A stretch of DNA of 64,000 bases, taken from assembly GCF_014647215.1 (NCBI RefSeq), contig NZ_BMOT01000007.1, positions 62,001 through 126,000 of the forward strand, read 5' to 3'. Of the stretch, positions 46,237-56,412 are shown one piece after another. Position numbers and translations under genes: made by a program. The first letter of the stretch is position 1, and every line of letters starts with the position of its first letter. The notes below the pieces were generated by a model. That model was not told the origin of the DNA, searched no databases, and saw nothing but the letters and a program-made list of their open reading frames with translations. Source of the stretch: Shewanella aestuarii (GTDB lineage: Bacteria; Pseudomonadota; Gammaproteobacteria; Enterobacterales; Shewanellaceae).

Positions 46237-47430
46237 TTAATAAAAAGGGCTTGGGTCGACATCTAAGCTGCTGGGTGAAATACCGCGTTCAATATTCAGA
46301 TCTGATTTTAATAAATCAACCATGATGACTTCGGTATAGCGTCGGTGTTTTAAAGAATAAAAACACTTCACAATTGGGTGTAAAGCATCGCGGTTTTTAG
46401 CTTCCCACACAATACCGACACGCTCATCGGATAACTGTACTAATGAGCCAACGGGATACACACCGACACAACGAATAAATTCATATACCAAAGACTGATC
46501 TAAATGAAATGGCGTTAAACTAATGAGAATTTTGAATGCCGCGGCGGGGCTCATTGCTTCTTTATAACAACGCGTGGCGGTTAAGGCATCAAAAATATCG
46601 ACGATACAGCTCATTCTTCCGTGAATCGGAATTTCATCATCTTTGAGCCCCTTGGGGTATCCTCTGCCGTCTAATTTTTCATGATGCATTAAACACACAT
46701 CTTTACTGATTTGCGATAACCCTTGAGTATCATCCATAATTTCAACCGCATAAGTTTGATGCAATTTCATGTGCTCAAACTCTTCAGGGGTTAACTTACC
46801 GGGTTTGTGTAAAATCTTATTATCAACTTTCACTTTACCTATATCATGCAAAATGCCGCCAACAGCCATTTGGCGAAGCACATCAATATCCAACTTTAAA
46901 TGTTTACCAAAGGTAACCAGTAAGAAAGCCACGTTAATAGAGTGTTCGAGTAAATATGCATCTTTGGTGCGTAATGCCGAAATACATTTAAACGCATCGG
47001 CATCATCCATTACCGATTCAATCATTTTGTCAGCAACCGCTTCAAAAGGGGCAACCTCTACAGCTTTGCCTTCAAAGGTCTCTGACAGCACTTTCTTAAT
47101 TAAACCCTTTGCTTCATTTAATAGCTGCTTGGCTTGAGCCTGCTGAGCATCGCGGCTAAGGTTAGCTTTTTTTGCTAAAGGTTTGCCGGGTACCTCATGT
47201 GGTTTAGCTTTTTTCAGACCGCAGGTATCCGATGAGCGGTCGATATCTACCCAGACATGTTTGATATTATTTTTGACTAATTGTGCAACAGATTCACGGC
47301 TTTTTATTTGACCGGCATTGGCAATGGCAACTGTGCTGTTGTTGCGATCTATTGCCGTAACAAACATTCCCAAGTTTAATTTGGAAACAGGGAGTTTTAT
47401 GATGTTTGAAGATTCAACAGAATCACTCAT
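46237..47430 (-). CDS. HD-GYP c-di-GMP phosphodiesterase with DUF3391
   Basis: A 397-aa cytoplasmic enzyme. The N-terminal DUF3391 domain (about residues 10-100, IIKLPVSKLNLGMFVTAID ... HVWVDI) precedes an HD-GYP domain with metal ligands in LHDIGKVKVDN (near 205), HHEKLDGRGYPKGL (the GYP motif) and surrounding His residues. HD-GYP enzymes hydrolyse c-di-GMP to pGpG or GMP. ATG 47430 with GAGGG upstream is preferred over GTG 47460. It is convergent with the haemoglobin operon, with 11 bp between stops. Proximity to another c-di-GMP enzyme may be chance. Confidence 0.9.
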   Translation of the reverse strand: MSDSVESSNIIKLPVSKLNLGMFVTAIDRNNSTVAIANAGQIKSRESVAQLVKNNIKHVWVDIDRSSDTCGLKKAKPHEVPGKPLAKKANLSRDAQQAQAKQLLNEAKGLIKKVLSETFEGKAVEVAPFEAVADKMIESVMDDADAFKCISALRTKDAYLLEHSINVAFLLVTFGKHLKLDIDVLRQMAVGGILHDIGKVKVDNKILHKPGKLTPEEFEHMKLHQTYAVEIMDDTQGLSQISKDVCLMHHEKLDGRGYPKGLKDDEIPIHGRMSCIVDIFDALTATRCYKEAMSPAAAFKILISLTPFHLDQSLVYEFIRCVGVYPVGSLVQLSDERVGIVWEAKNRDALHPIVKCFYSLKHRRYTEVIMVDLLKSDLNIERGISPSSLDVDPSPFY

Positions 47431-47711
47431 TTGTCTAGCGCCCTCAAGGTCAAAATGCACTTAACGAAATTTCGAATTATTATTGTGTCATTTAAAGATA
47501 AGCCGTCCTTGGGGGGTTAAATTTACTGCATAGGTAATCGATGTAGTAAGTAACAGTTTATAACACAAGTTATAGTATATAACATAAGTAATCGTTATAT
47601 CAGCTTATGAATATTAGCTAAGTATAGATCACAGCCTAGGCTACGGATGATTGACAGTAAATGATTGGTTGATTAACGTTAAGCGCTTATTGCCATAGAT
47701 CGGAGTCGACA

Positions 47712-49070
47712 TTGTCTGGCCACTTTTTTAGTTCACAATTTAATGAGTTAAAGCAAAAGCTTGAACAAGTTATGCAGGCGTCTGATATGACGCCCATTGT
47801 GCAATTATCAGTAGAAGCTCCCGCAGTGCCCCTATTGTCGTGGTTAAGTGCCCAAACACAATATCCGCGAATTTATTGGCATGGCCGCGACAAAATCGAA
47901 GAAGTTGCGGCCATTGGAATTTGTAAGCAGTTTTATTATCAAGATCAGGTCGATGATCATCAACTTGCCGCAGATTACCAAGCCCAACGAGGCAAAGGAA
48001 CTAGCCAAGACTTACGTTATTATGGTGGGGTTGCATTTGACCGCACGGTAGCATGTTGGCCGGAGTTCGGCCGAGCGCGATTTGTATTGCCACGCATTGA
48101 GCTTAGGCGCAGTGGCCAGAAAATAAAAATTTTGCTAAATCTCAATTTTGATAACCAAAATCGTGATTTAGAGTATCAGCTGGCGTTAGATGCCATCGCC
48201 AAGATAGAAAAACCTAAGCCGTTATCACCGCCGAATAAAACGCGTTTGATGAGCCGCAGTGACTTACCTGATAAAGATAGATGGCGAGAGCTAGTTGAGC
48301 AGGTAACGCAACACAACTTCAATAAGACCACTCCAAAAGTGGTGTTGTCTCGTCAAACTCAAATTGAAATAACCGAGCAACTTGATCCTTGGACAGTATT
48401 GGCGTGCTGGCAAGGTCGCAATCCTAATAGTTTTCAGTTTGGGTTCCAATTTAGCCCAGAACGCACATTTATTTCCTGTTCACCCGAACGCCTCTATTTG
48501 CGTCGCCAGAACGAGTTATTCACTGAGGCATTAGCGGGCACAACTATCCGTGGACTAAACCAAGAACAAGATGATTTACTGGCACAACAACTACTCGATG
48601 ATGTTAAAAATAGCCATGAAAACCAGTTAGTAAGACAACATATTGTCGATGTACTTAAGCCGTTAAGCCAATATGTCGGCGCAGATGAAAAAGCGAAAAT
48701 ATTCAAATTAACCCACATTCAGCATTTACACAGATCGATCCGTGCCGAATTAAAGGCGGGTGTTAACGATTTTGATTTATTACGTGCATTACACCCCACG
48801 CCAGCCGTAGGAGGACTGCCTCGAAATAGTGCTATGAACTTTATTCGCCAGCGAGAAGGTTACGCGCGGGGATGGTACGCAGGGGCATGCGGTTATTTTA
48901 ATCATTATGAGTCAGAGTTTTCAGTGGCCATCCGTAGTGCGCTAATTGAACCTAGAAGAATTAGTTTATATGCGGGGGCGGGAGTGGTTGCGGGATCGGA
49001 CCCCGATGCAGAGTGGCAAGAGTTAGAAAATAAATTGGCGACGATTTTATCTATTCTTATCGATTTTTAA
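47712..49070 (+). CDS. menF: Isochorismate synthase MenF
   Basis: Chorismate-to-isochorismate isomerase, the entry to menaquinone synthesis. The 452-aa protein has the chorismate-binding fold: ALAGTTIRGL (near residue 275), NSHENQLVRQHI, HPTPAVGGLPR (near 357) and the RGWYAGACGYF...SEFSVAIRSA active-site region (near 392-416). Length and motif order match MenF. The start is TTG 47712 with CGGAG 6-7 bp upstream. Menaquinone is the carrier for anaerobic respiration in Shewanella, so isochorismate for siderophores is less likely. No other men gene is adjacent. Confidence 0.9.
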   Translation: MSGHFFSSQFNELKQKLEQVMQASDMTPIVQLSVEAPAVPLLSWLSAQTQYPRIYWHGRDKIEEVAAIGICKQFYYQDQVDDHQLAADYQAQRGKGTSQDLRYYGGVAFDRTVACWPEFGRARFVLPRIELRRSGQKIKILLNLNFDNQNRDLEYQLALDAIAKIEKPKPLSPPNKTRLMSRSDLPDKDRWRELVEQVTQHNFNKTTPKVVLSRQTQIEITEQLDPWTVLACWQGRNPNSFQFGFQFSPERTFISCSPERLYLRRQNELFTEALAGTTIRGLNQEQDDLLAQQLLDDVKNSHENQLVRQHIVDVLKPLSQYVGADEKAKIFKLTHIQHLHRSIRAELKAGVNDFDLLRALHPTPAVGGLPRNSAMNFIRQREGYARGWYAGACGYFNHYESEFSVAIRSALIEPRRISLYAGAGVVAGSDPDAEWQELENKLATILSILIDF

Positions 49071-49110
49071 TACTTGGCCAATGGTTATATCACCCACATA
49101 CTAGCCACAA

Positions 49111-49136
49111 AAAACGCATCCCAAGGGATGCGTTTT
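49111..49136. terminator. Bidirectional terminator, menF / AbgT gene
   Basis: Perfect 12-bp stem AAAACGCATCCC / GGGATGCGTTTT with a 2-nt loop. Convergent genes end on both sides. Confidence 0.92.
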
Positions 49137-49155
49137 GTATGCACTAAAGCTGGGG

Positions 49156-50757
49156 CTATGGTGTGTAATACGTGGCCGCATTCGGCCCTACAGGTAAGCC
49201 TAAAACAAATACCCATAGGAAGAAAAACAGCGTCCAGCCAATAAAGAAAACTATGGTGTACGGCAACATAGTGGCAATCAAGGTGCCTATGCCTAAGTCC
49301 TTTTTATAACGACAAGCCACTGCTAAAATTAGGCCGAAATAACTCATCATAGGGGTGATCAAGTTAGTTACAGAATCACCAATTCGATAAGCCGCTTGAA
49401 TCGTTTCTGGTGCATAACCTACCAACATCAACATAGGCACAAAAATCGGTGCAGTTACGGCCCATTGTGCCGAAGCACTGCCAAGCATCAGGTTGATAAA
49501 GCCACACAGCATAATAAATAATACAAACACTAGCGGGCCCGTTAAGCCAATGGCATTTAAGGCTTGAGCACCACCAACAGCTAAAACCGCGCCTAAGTTT
49601 GTCCAATTGAAAAAGGCCACAAACTGAGCGGCAAAAAATACTAGAACTATGTACATGCCCATAGTACTCATGCTGTGCGACATGGCATTAATTACATCGA
49701 CATCTTTTTTCATGGTGCCAACCACTTTACCGTAAACCAGCCCTGGAATCGCAAAGCCAATAAAGATAAAGGCGACAATGCCTTTTAAGAAAGGCGAACC
49801 TGCCACAAGACCTGTTTCAGGGTGTCGTAAAGGCCCATTCTCAGGAATAATGGTCAGCGCTAAAAGAGCTGAAAAAGCTATGGCTGCAAACGCCGCCATT
49901 TTTAGGCCGCGCTTTTCAATATCATTCACCTTATCCATGGTTTGAACGTCTAAATCGCTGGCTTCACTGGCATCATATTTACCCAGTTTAGGCTCAACAA
50001 TTTTTTCAGTGACTAGGCCACCCAGTAAGGTAATTAAAAACGTCGAAGCAAACATAAAGTACCAATTAACCTCAGGGCCAACGGTATATTCTGGGTCAAT
50101 CATTTGCGCTGCGGCTTCAGTAATGCCTGACAATAAAGGGTCAACTGTACCGAGTAATAAGTTAGCACTGTAACCGCCCGATACCCCCGCAAACGCAGCA
50201 GCCAAACCCGCTAAAGGGTGACGTCCTAATGAATGGAAAATCATTGCCGCCATTGGGATAAGCACCACATAGCCAAGTTCAGCAGCTGTGTTAGAGATAA
50301 TGCCTGCGAAAACGATGGTATAGGTGACTAATCTTTTTGATGATCCCATTACCAATAAGCGCATCGCGGCGGATAATAGGCCCGAACGCTCCGCAATACC
50401 CACACCAAGTAATGCAACCAATACAGTACCTAACGGTGTAAAGCCAGTAAAGTTAGTTACCAGCCCTGATACAATGCGCTGTAATCCTTCAGCACTGAGT
50501 AAACTCACTACATGAATTAAACCATCAGGGCTTCTACCCGTTGTGCCCTCAGGACGAGGATCAATTACCGACAATTCAAAATAGCCGGCTATGCCACTGG
50601 CAAGGATCACCGCTACACAAAATAGAGCAAATAAAGTAATGGGGTGAGGTAGCAAGTTACCTAAGCGCTCGACTATGTTCAAAAAGCGAACAAATGCGCC
50701 GCTAGAGGCGATATCTGAAGGGCTTCCCTTGCTAATTGTTTGATGAGGTTGCGTCAT
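49156..50757 (-). CDS. AbgT-family transporter
   Basis: A 533-aa inner membrane protein with about a dozen hydrophobic segments. The AbgT family includes the E. coli importer of p-aminobenzoyl-glutamate and proteins reported to export sulfonamides. Family marks are the N-terminal GNLLPHPITLFALF (about residues 32-45), the internal GVGIAERSGLLSA and the C-terminal SVTNLITPMMSYFGLIL (about 455-471). Substrate is uncertain. No abgA/B hydrolase gene is adjacent. It is transcribed alone. Confidence 0.9.
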   Translation of the reverse strand: MTQPHQTISKGSPSDIASSGAFVRFLNIVERLGNLLPHPITLFALFCVAVILASGIAGYFELSVIDPRPEGTTGRSPDGLIHVVSLLSAEGLQRIVSGLVTNFTGFTPLGTVLVALLGVGIAERSGLLSAAMRLLVMGSSKRLVTYTIVFAGIISNTAAELGYVVLIPMAAMIFHSLGRHPLAGLAAAFAGVSGGYSANLLLGTVDPLLSGITEAAAQMIDPEYTVGPEVNWYFMFASTFLITLLGGLVTEKIVEPKLGKYDASEASDLDVQTMDKVNDIEKRGLKMAAFAAIAFSALLALTIIPENGPLRHPETGLVAGSPFLKGIVAFIFIGFAIPGLVYGKVVGTMKKDVDVINAMSHSMSTMGMYIVLVFFAAQFVAFFNWTNLGAVLAVGGAQALNAIGLTGPLVFVLFIMLCGFINLMLGSASAQWAVTAPIFVPMLMLVGYAPETIQAAYRIGDSVTNLITPMMSYFGLILAVACRYKKDLGIGTLIATMLPYTIVFFIGWTLFFFLWVFVLGLPVGPNAATYYTP

Positions 50758-51283
50758 TATTTTCCTTCGTTCGGCTTTTTCCTGATACCTATCAATATAT
50801 TAATGATTTTTATTTTATGGGGTATCAGAGCTGTTTGTAAGATTTGGCCAATTTACAAGCTTACAGAGCGAGGGTTAACTGAAACTTAATTTATATTGAG
50901 TCAATATGTGATGTTGGCAGTGAAAGTTTGCTTAAGGTTGGATATCTTACGGTTAAGTGCAAGTAATGTTAGCTAAATTAGCGGGATAAATTGATGAGTG
51001 GATTAAAAAGTGCTCATTGTGATTTTATGTTTATTTTGCTGTTTATTATGCTTTTTTTATTAAATGTTAATTGCTGGATTCAAAAAAAACGCTATATTTT
51101 TGGCTAAGATATGAATTTAAATCAAATTCGATAAAATTGCTTGTTTTGTCACGTAAATGTTATGGTGAGTTAATTGGTGCCAATAAATATAGTCGGTACT
51201 TCACTGAGATTTAAGTGAAATATCGGTTAATTTATGCTTATTATTAGACATAAAAACAAAAAACCATCATTAAGGAAAACATC
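50758..51283. other. AT-rich gap between AbgT and LemA-like genes
   Basis: About 525 bp of divergent upstream DNA. No gene, RNA, repeat or well-matched operator noted. AAGGAAA lies just before the LemA-like start. Confidence 0.4.
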
Positions 51284-51802
51284 ATGCAAGCCTTGCTGCT
51301 GAGTGTGAGCTTAGCCGTTATTCTCTGTTACCTTTGGTACGCCAGCCTGATTAAAAAGCGTCAGTCGGCTATTGATTCTCTTAGCGTGTTAAACCAAAAA
51401 ATCGATGCTCGACTTTTGCTGTTAACGCAACTTTCTAACGTTAGCCAACAACATCAACCGCTTGATGCTGAACAAACCGCTCAATGGCAACAATTGCACC
51501 AGCTGAGTGCTAAAAGTGTCTGGTCACAACAAATAGATCAATACTTACCCCAGATTTTAATGATTTGGTCTGACATGGATAGCTTACAAAAAATGCTATT
51601 TTCAAACTTGCATGGTGATGAGTTAAACGAGCAACAAGTCAACGAGTATTTACAATTAGAGCTGGATTACCAAAACGCCAGCGAGTTTTATAACCAAGCC
51701 GTGACCGACTTAAACCAGGGCGTAAAAATGTTCCCCGGTTCAGTGGTGGCCAAATTAGCCAAAGTGGCCGCTATGCCCCTACTTGTTGTTGCCACTGAGT
51801 AA
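51284..51802 (+). CDS. LemA-like membrane protein
   Basis: A 172-aa protein with an N-terminal membrane helix (about residues 2-22) and a helical, Gln- and Leu-rich cytoplasmic or periplasmic domain. The C-terminal stretch YNQAVTDLNQGVKMFPGSVVAKL (about 136-158) matches the LemA signature. LemA proteins are membrane-associated with unclear function. AAGGAAAA precedes the ATG. The downstream transglycosylase gene starts about 50 bp after the stop and may be co-transcribed. Confidence 0.7.
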   Translation: MQALLLSVSLAVILCYLWYASLIKKRQSAIDSLSVLNQKIDARLLLLTQLSNVSQQHQPLDAEQTAQWQQLHQLSAKSVWSQQIDQYLPQILMIWSDMDSLQKMLFSNLHGDELNEQQVNEYLQLELDYQNASEFYNQAVTDLNQGVKMFPGSVVAKLAKVAAMPLLVVATE

Positions 51803-51854
51803 TATCGTGAAAACCTTTGCACTAACAATCGTGAAGCAGATAAAACATCGCCAG

Positions 51855-52721
51855 ATGCTGATAAGGCTCGGCTATGGGTTTTGTCTGTTATACACGCCTA
51901 TCTGTCTGGCCGCAGAGGTGCCTGCTAAAAAACCTGTCATTAAAGCTATTTATAAAGCTGAAACTACTGCCATTGCTGAAGACAAACCACAACTGAGTTT
52001 GTTTCCAGATTTAAATAAGCTCGCTGTGACAGCAACAAATCGTGCCGATGCAGCGATTGAGTCGTCTGTGGTGTTGGATAATGGTTATTCATTACCTAAA
52101 CCTGAGCTGAAAAAACCGGCCAAAAAGCATGTTAAGGCAAGTTATTCTGAGCATGGGATTTTGTCGGATTTGGGGGTTGAAAAACGCAAGGTATACCAGT
52201 ATGAAGAAAACGGCATTATGGTTTTTAGTGACAGCCAGCCAACCCAGGGGGACTATCGCATCCACTTATATGAATGCTTTGCCTGTCGCCCAGACTCAAC
52301 CATTGACTGGTACCATATTCCACTCTTTACTAAAGAATACTCAGCCGTGATAAGCAATGCAGCCAAACGTTATCAACTTGAACCCGCCCTCATTCGAGCA
52401 GTGATCCATGCTGAATCGGCATTTCGTACTAATGTGGTGTCTAAAGCGGGAGCTATGGGGTTAATGCAATTAATGCCAGGTACCGCCAAAGATATGCAGG
52501 TGACAAATGCCTTTCATGCTGAACAAAATATTAATGGTGGCAGCCGTTATTTGGCCAAGTTATTAGGGCAGTTTAATGGCGATATTGATTTAGCTTGTGC
52601 AGCCTATAATGCTGGCCCAACCAACGTTGATCAGTATCAAGGTATTCCGCCTTTTCCTGAAACACAAGCTTACGTGCAAAGGGTAAAAATTCTTTACAGC
52701 CGTTACCGCAAGGCCAGTTAA
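51855..52721 (+). CDS. Lytic transglycosylase (SLT family) with DUF4124-like region
   Basis: A 288-aa exported murein lytic transglycosylase. The signal peptide from ATG 51855 (about residues 1-20) ends CLAAEVP. A linker and a DUF4124-like segment follow (VYQYEENGIMVFSDSQP, about 113-129). The SLT domain spans about 165-285 with catalytic Glu in IHAESAFRTNVVSKAGAMGL, then MQLMPGTAKDM and AAYNAGPTNV. It cleaves peptidoglycan glycan strands in the periplasm. Earlier in-frame starts (GTG 51807, TTG 51783) are possible but would put a basic, non-signal stretch first. Confidence 0.85.
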   Translation: MLIRLGYGFCLLYTPICLAAEVPAKKPVIKAIYKAETTAIAEDKPQLSLFPDLNKLAVTATNRADAAIESSVVLDNGYSLPKPELKKPAKKHVKASYSEHGILSDLGVEKRKVYQYEENGIMVFSDSQPTQGDYRIHLYECFACRPDSTIDWYHIPLFTKEYSAVISNAAKRYQLEPALIRAVIHAESAFRTNVVSKAGAMGLMQLMPGTAKDMQVTNAFHAEQNINGGSRYLAKLLGQFNGDIDLACAAYNAGPTNVDQYQGIPPFPETQAYVQRVKILYSRYRKAS

Positions 52722-52989
52722 TAAATGCTTGAAGTGATTCAGGACGATTAGCTTCATATTCAACAGCCAACAAGATTAAGCAAGCACTGAAAGTAATACC
52801 AATCAGCATAAGAATGTGATTATTCTTACTGGTTAAAATCGCTTATAACTTCGTTAGAAATTTTGTAGGTAGAGCAACTAGCTAGCTGCAATTCCTGCCT
52901 TGTTCTAAGCGATTTTTCCTACGCAATATTTGATCACTTATGTATCCCGATTGGTATAAAACAGCTTTGCGCTAATAATAGGAATGTTT

Positions 52990-54378
52990 ATGATTTTATT
53001 ACGTCCCAAGTTATCACTCGCGTTAACCCTTGCCAGTCTATTTCTGGCCTCAACCGGGCAGGCTAATCCCGCTTTAATTTCCGCTGCGCCGTCCCAAGAA
53101 GACATGCGCTTATATGACATCGCTACTGCGCCACAAGCAAAGCGTTTAGAGGACGATGTGCGTAAGTTGGTTAATTTTGGTACCCGTCACACCTTGTCAG
53201 ACACTGCATCGACTACCAAAGGTATAGGCGCAGCAAGACGCTGGATAGAAGCCGAATTTAATCGTATTTCAACAGCTTGTGGTGGTTGCCTTGAGGTCAT
53301 TACCGTAAGTGACACAGTACAAGGAAAACGCATTGCTAATCCCACAGAAGTGGTCAATGTGATCGCCATTCAGCGCGGTAAAACCGATCCCAAACGCGTA
53401 GTGATGATGAGCGGAGATATCGACTCTAGAGTGACAGACGTATTAGATGCGACCTCTATTTCCCCTGGTGCAAACGATAATGCCTCAGGCGTTGCTGGAG
53501 CAATTGAAGCTGCCCGCGTGCTGTCTAAATATCAGTTTAATGGCACCATTGTTTATGCTGCTTTGTCAGGGGAAGAGCAGGGGCTTTATGGTGGTGATAT
53601 TTTGGCGAATTATGCTAAAAGTCAGGGCTGGAAAGTACAGGCGGTATTGAATAACGACATGATAGGCAATATCTCGGGTATTAATGGCGTGGTGAACAAC
53701 TCCACTGTACGGGTATTCTCTGAGGGCGTGCGTTTTGTTGAAACCGTCGAGGAAGCCAAAGAACGTTATTTTAGTGGTGGTGAAAATGATTCTGCCTCGC
53801 GCAACTTAGCTCGTAATATTAAAGCGTTAGTTGATCAATACATGACCAACTTAGATGTGATGTTAGTGTATCGCCTAGACAGGTTTGGTCGCGGCGGGCA
53901 TCATCTTCCTTTTAACAAAGCCGGTTTTCCAGCTGTGCGGGTGATGGAAACCAACGAGCATTATGATCGCCAGCATCAAGACATTCGCACTGAAAATGGC
54001 GTTGACTATGGTGATGTGATTGAAGGTGTCGATTTTGATTTTAATGCCAAGTTAACCGCACTCAATGCCATAAGCTTAGCCTCAATGGCATGGGCTCCCG
54101 CGCCACCGTCAAATGTGACCATAAAAGGTCAAGTGTTACCCAGTACCACGCTTAATTGGGCCAAAACAGCAGATAAAGATGTAGTTGGCTATCGTGTTTA
54201 TTGGCGATTAACGACAGAGCCAGAATGGACTCACAGCCGTTATGTTGGCAATGTAAATGAATTTATGCTGAAAAATATGGTCATAGATAATTATCTCTTT
54301 GGTGTGGCAAGTGTGGCAGCAAATGGTAATACTAGCCCTGTGGTGTTTCCGGGGGCGGCAGGGGCATTTTTTAACTGA
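52990..54378 (+). CDS. Exported M28-family metallopeptidase
   Basis: A 462-aa secreted aminopeptidase-like protein. It has a signal peptide (about residues 1-25, ASTGQANP) and an M28 zinc peptidase domain with APGANDNASG-like metal site SPGANDNASGVAG (about 158-170), catalytic Glu pair in LSGEEQGLYG, NNDMIGN, and a late His in NEHYDRQHQ. A C-terminal fibronectin III-like domain follows (about 375-460). The first metal ligand position reads GDIDSR rather than the common GHxDSR, an Asp for His change. ATG 52990 has AGGA at a good distance; ATG 52984 is too close. Confidence 0.83.
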   Translation: MILLRPKLSLALTLASLFLASTGQANPALISAAPSQEDMRLYDIATAPQAKRLEDDVRKLVNFGTRHTLSDTASTTKGIGAARRWIEAEFNRISTACGGCLEVITVSDTVQGKRIANPTEVVNVIAIQRGKTDPKRVVMMSGDIDSRVTDVLDATSISPGANDNASGVAGAIEAARVLSKYQFNGTIVYAALSGEEQGLYGGDILANYAKSQGWKVQAVLNNDMIGNISGINGVVNNSTVRVFSEGVRFVETVEEAKERYFSGGENDSASRNLARNIKALVDQYMTNLDVMLVYRLDRFGRGGHHLPFNKAGFPAVRVMETNEHYDRQHQDIRTENGVDYGDVIEGVDFDFNAKLTALNAISLASMAWAPAPPSNVTIKGQVLPSTTLNWAKTADKDVVGYRVYWRLTTEPEWTHSRYVGNVNEFMLKNMVIDNYLFGVASVAANGNTSPVVFPGAAGAFFN

Positions 54379-54407
54379 CACGCCCAATTATGTCCTGTGA
54401 ATAAATG

Positions 54408-54433
54408 ACACATATCACACGGGATGTGATGTG
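54408..54433. repeat. Imperfect hairpin after the peptidase gene
   Basis: CACATATCACA faces TGTGATGTG with a short loop. No T run. It could be an mRNA 3'-end stabilising hairpin; role unknown. Confidence 0.35.
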
Positions 54434-54531
54434 CATTTAGAATCTCGAGCAGAAGGAGATTTCCCTTTTTAATGCCAATTAGTCATCGTTATTCAAGCCA
54501 GTATAACCATTGTTTTGTGGCGGTATAAAGC

Positions 54532-54560
54532 AAATGCCCTGACATTCAATCAGGGCATTT
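54532..54560. terminator. Terminator between M28 peptidase and rlmJ
   Basis: Perfect 11-bp stem AAATGCCCTGA / TCAGGGCATTT with a 7-nt loop and T-rich flank; serves converging genes. Confidence 0.88.
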
Positions 54561-54574
54561 TATTTTAGCGCTGT

Positions 54575-55417
54575 CTATTCTCCAACTTCCCACTTTACGG
54601 TTACTGAACCATCGGCACGGCCTAAAATTGGCGCTAGGTAGTCAAGCGCAGCTTTGGCTAGCTCGTCGGTTTGCCAAGGTGGATTAATTATCCATAATCC
54701 AGCGGCGGTCATGCCAAATTCATCACTGTCAGCACTTATGGCTTGCTCAATGCGCAGCTGTTTTTTTATGCCGCTATTTTTAAGTAAGTTAAGCATAGCT
54801 TCCGTTTGCTCACGCTTAACCACCGGATACCACAACATAAATACCCCTGTCGCAAATCGCTTATGGGCTTTTATAATGGTTTGGGCAACATCAATATAAT
54901 CCGATTTAATCTCATAGCTTGGGTCGATTAATATCACTCCACGGCGCTCTGGTGGCGGTACTGCTGCCATTAAGCCCTGTAGCCCATCGCCTTTAATCAC
55001 TCTGACTTGTTTATCCTGATCAAAATATTCTTCAAGTAACTGATGATCAGTGCCATGTAGCTCATGCAGTACCATGCGGTCTTTGGGGCGCAATTCTGCG
55101 TCGACAAAGCTAGGGGAGCCTGGATATACAGTGAGTTGGTCAAACTCGCCGTTAAAAATTTTTACCGCTTCCACATAGTCCGCTAAAGCTGTCGGTAAAT
55201 TGTTGGCTTCCCATAATTTAGCTACGCCATCTAGGTACTCCCCGGTTTTTTGGGCAAATTCATCATTTAATGAGTAAGCCCCCGCTCCAGCATGAGTATC
55301 AATGTACACATAAGGCTTGTCTTTTTTCTGCATGGCCTTGAGCACTTGCAGCAACATTGAATGTTTAAGTACATCGGCATAATTGCCGGCATGATATCCG
55401 TGGCGGTAACTTAGCAT
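54575..55417 (-). CDS. rlmJ: 23S rRNA (adenine2030-N6)-methyltransferase
   Basis: SAM-dependent enzyme that methylates A2030 of 23S rRNA. The 280-aa protein starts MLSYRHGYHAGNYADVLKH, nearly the family consensus, and has the DTHAGAGAY SAM motif (near residue 39) and catalytic DPSYE (DPP/SY motif, near 165). ATG 55417 is preferred by homology over the longer frame to 55498. It is divergent from rsmJ, another rRNA methyltransferase, with 133 bp between starts. Confidence 0.94.
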   Translation of the reverse strand: MLSYRHGYHAGNYADVLKHSMLLQVLKAMQKKDKPYVYIDTHAGAGAYSLNDEFAQKTGEYLDGVAKLWEANNLPTALADYVEAVKIFNGEFDQLTVYPGSPSFVDAELRPKDRMVLHELHGTDHQLLEEYFDQDKQVRVIKGDGLQGLMAAVPPPERRGVILIDPSYEIKSDYIDVAQTIIKAHKRFATGVFMLWYPVVKREQTEAMLNLLKNSGIKKQLRIEQAISADSDEFGMTAAGLWIINPPWQTDELAKAALDYLAPILGRADGSVTVKWEVGE

Positions 55418-55550
55418 GAGATATTCCAAAAAGTGGCAGCGTTGACTGCAAGATAGCCGCATTATAAGTTTTCTTGCAGGTAAGGTATAGGTATTCACTG
55501 CCTTGGCGTTTTGGCATAATAGTCATATTGCCCTTTAAGTAGATAACAAA

Positions 55551-56312
55551 GTGACCGCGATTTATTTCAATCAACAGTATCCAAGCCTTGTCGATATTTG
55601 CCAACGATGGTCACTTCATTATGATCAAAACGCCCCGTTTGAGCTGCGTTTTGAGCAAAACCAATTAACCCTACATAAACGCGACGAGCCAAAGCTGGAC
55701 GGTATCATAGTGGATTTTGTTACTGGCGCAGTGGCGCACAGGCGGAAATTTGGTGGCGGCAGAGGGCAATCAATTGCTAAAGCTGTGGGGCTAAAACAAG
55801 GTGTATCTCCAACTGTTGTTGATGGTACTGCCGGTTTAGGGCGCGATGCATTTGTGTTGGCTAGCTTAGGCTGCAAGGTGATTATGGTTGAGCGTCACCC
55901 CGTTGTTGCCGCGTTATTAGAAGACGGTTTACGCCGGGCTTATGATGATGCTGAAATTGGCCAGTGGATGAATGAGCGTATGAGCCTGTTCCATGGTTCA
56001 AGTTTAAGTGCACTCGCAGATGCGGCTAAAGGTAGCGGCACTGAAATAGACGTAGTCTATCTTGACCCTATGTACCCACATCGCGAAAAATCGGCGTTAG
56101 TTAAAAAAGAAATGCGCGTTTTTCAAACCTTAGTTGGCGCCGACCTAGATGCCGATGGCTTGTTAAATCCCGCAATACAGTTAGCCACAAAACGGGTGGT
56201 GGTGAAGCGTCCTGACTATGCCGAAGATCTTGATGGCGCCAAGCCAAGCATGGTTATTGCCAGTAAGAAAAATCGTTTTGATGTTTATGTTAAATCTGCA
56301 ATGAAGTCATGA
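55551..56312 (+). CDS. rsmJ: 16S rRNA (guanine1516-N2)-methyltransferase
   Basis: SAM-dependent methyltransferase for G1516 of 16S rRNA. The 253-aa protein has [20 protein letters not shown] (about residues 51-70), SAM-binding [19 protein letters not shown] (about 87-105) and the catalytic YLDPMYPHR motif (about 165-173), all family hallmarks. The start is GTG 55551 with a weak ribosome binding site. It is divergent from rlmJ. Confidence 0.93.
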   Translation: MTAIYFNQQYPSLVDICQRWSLHYDQNAPFELRFEQNQLTLHKRDEPKLDGIIVDFVTGAVAHRRKFGGGRGQSIAKAVGLKQGVSPTVVDGTAGLGRDAFVLASLGCKVIMVERHPVVAALLEDGLRRAYDDAEIGQWMNERMSLFHGSSLSALADAAKGSGTEIDVVYLDPMYPHREKSALVKKEMRVFQTLVGADLDADGLLNPAIQLATKRVVVKRPDYAEDLDGAKPSMVIASKKNRFDVYVKSAMKS

Positions 56313-56412
56313 TAGCCCATCAGCGCCCTTATTCGCGCTTACTATAACCTCACTCACTTATACTACTAGTGAGTTGTATTCTTCTGGGCATTTATCTGTT
56401 TGCGATGTCTAC

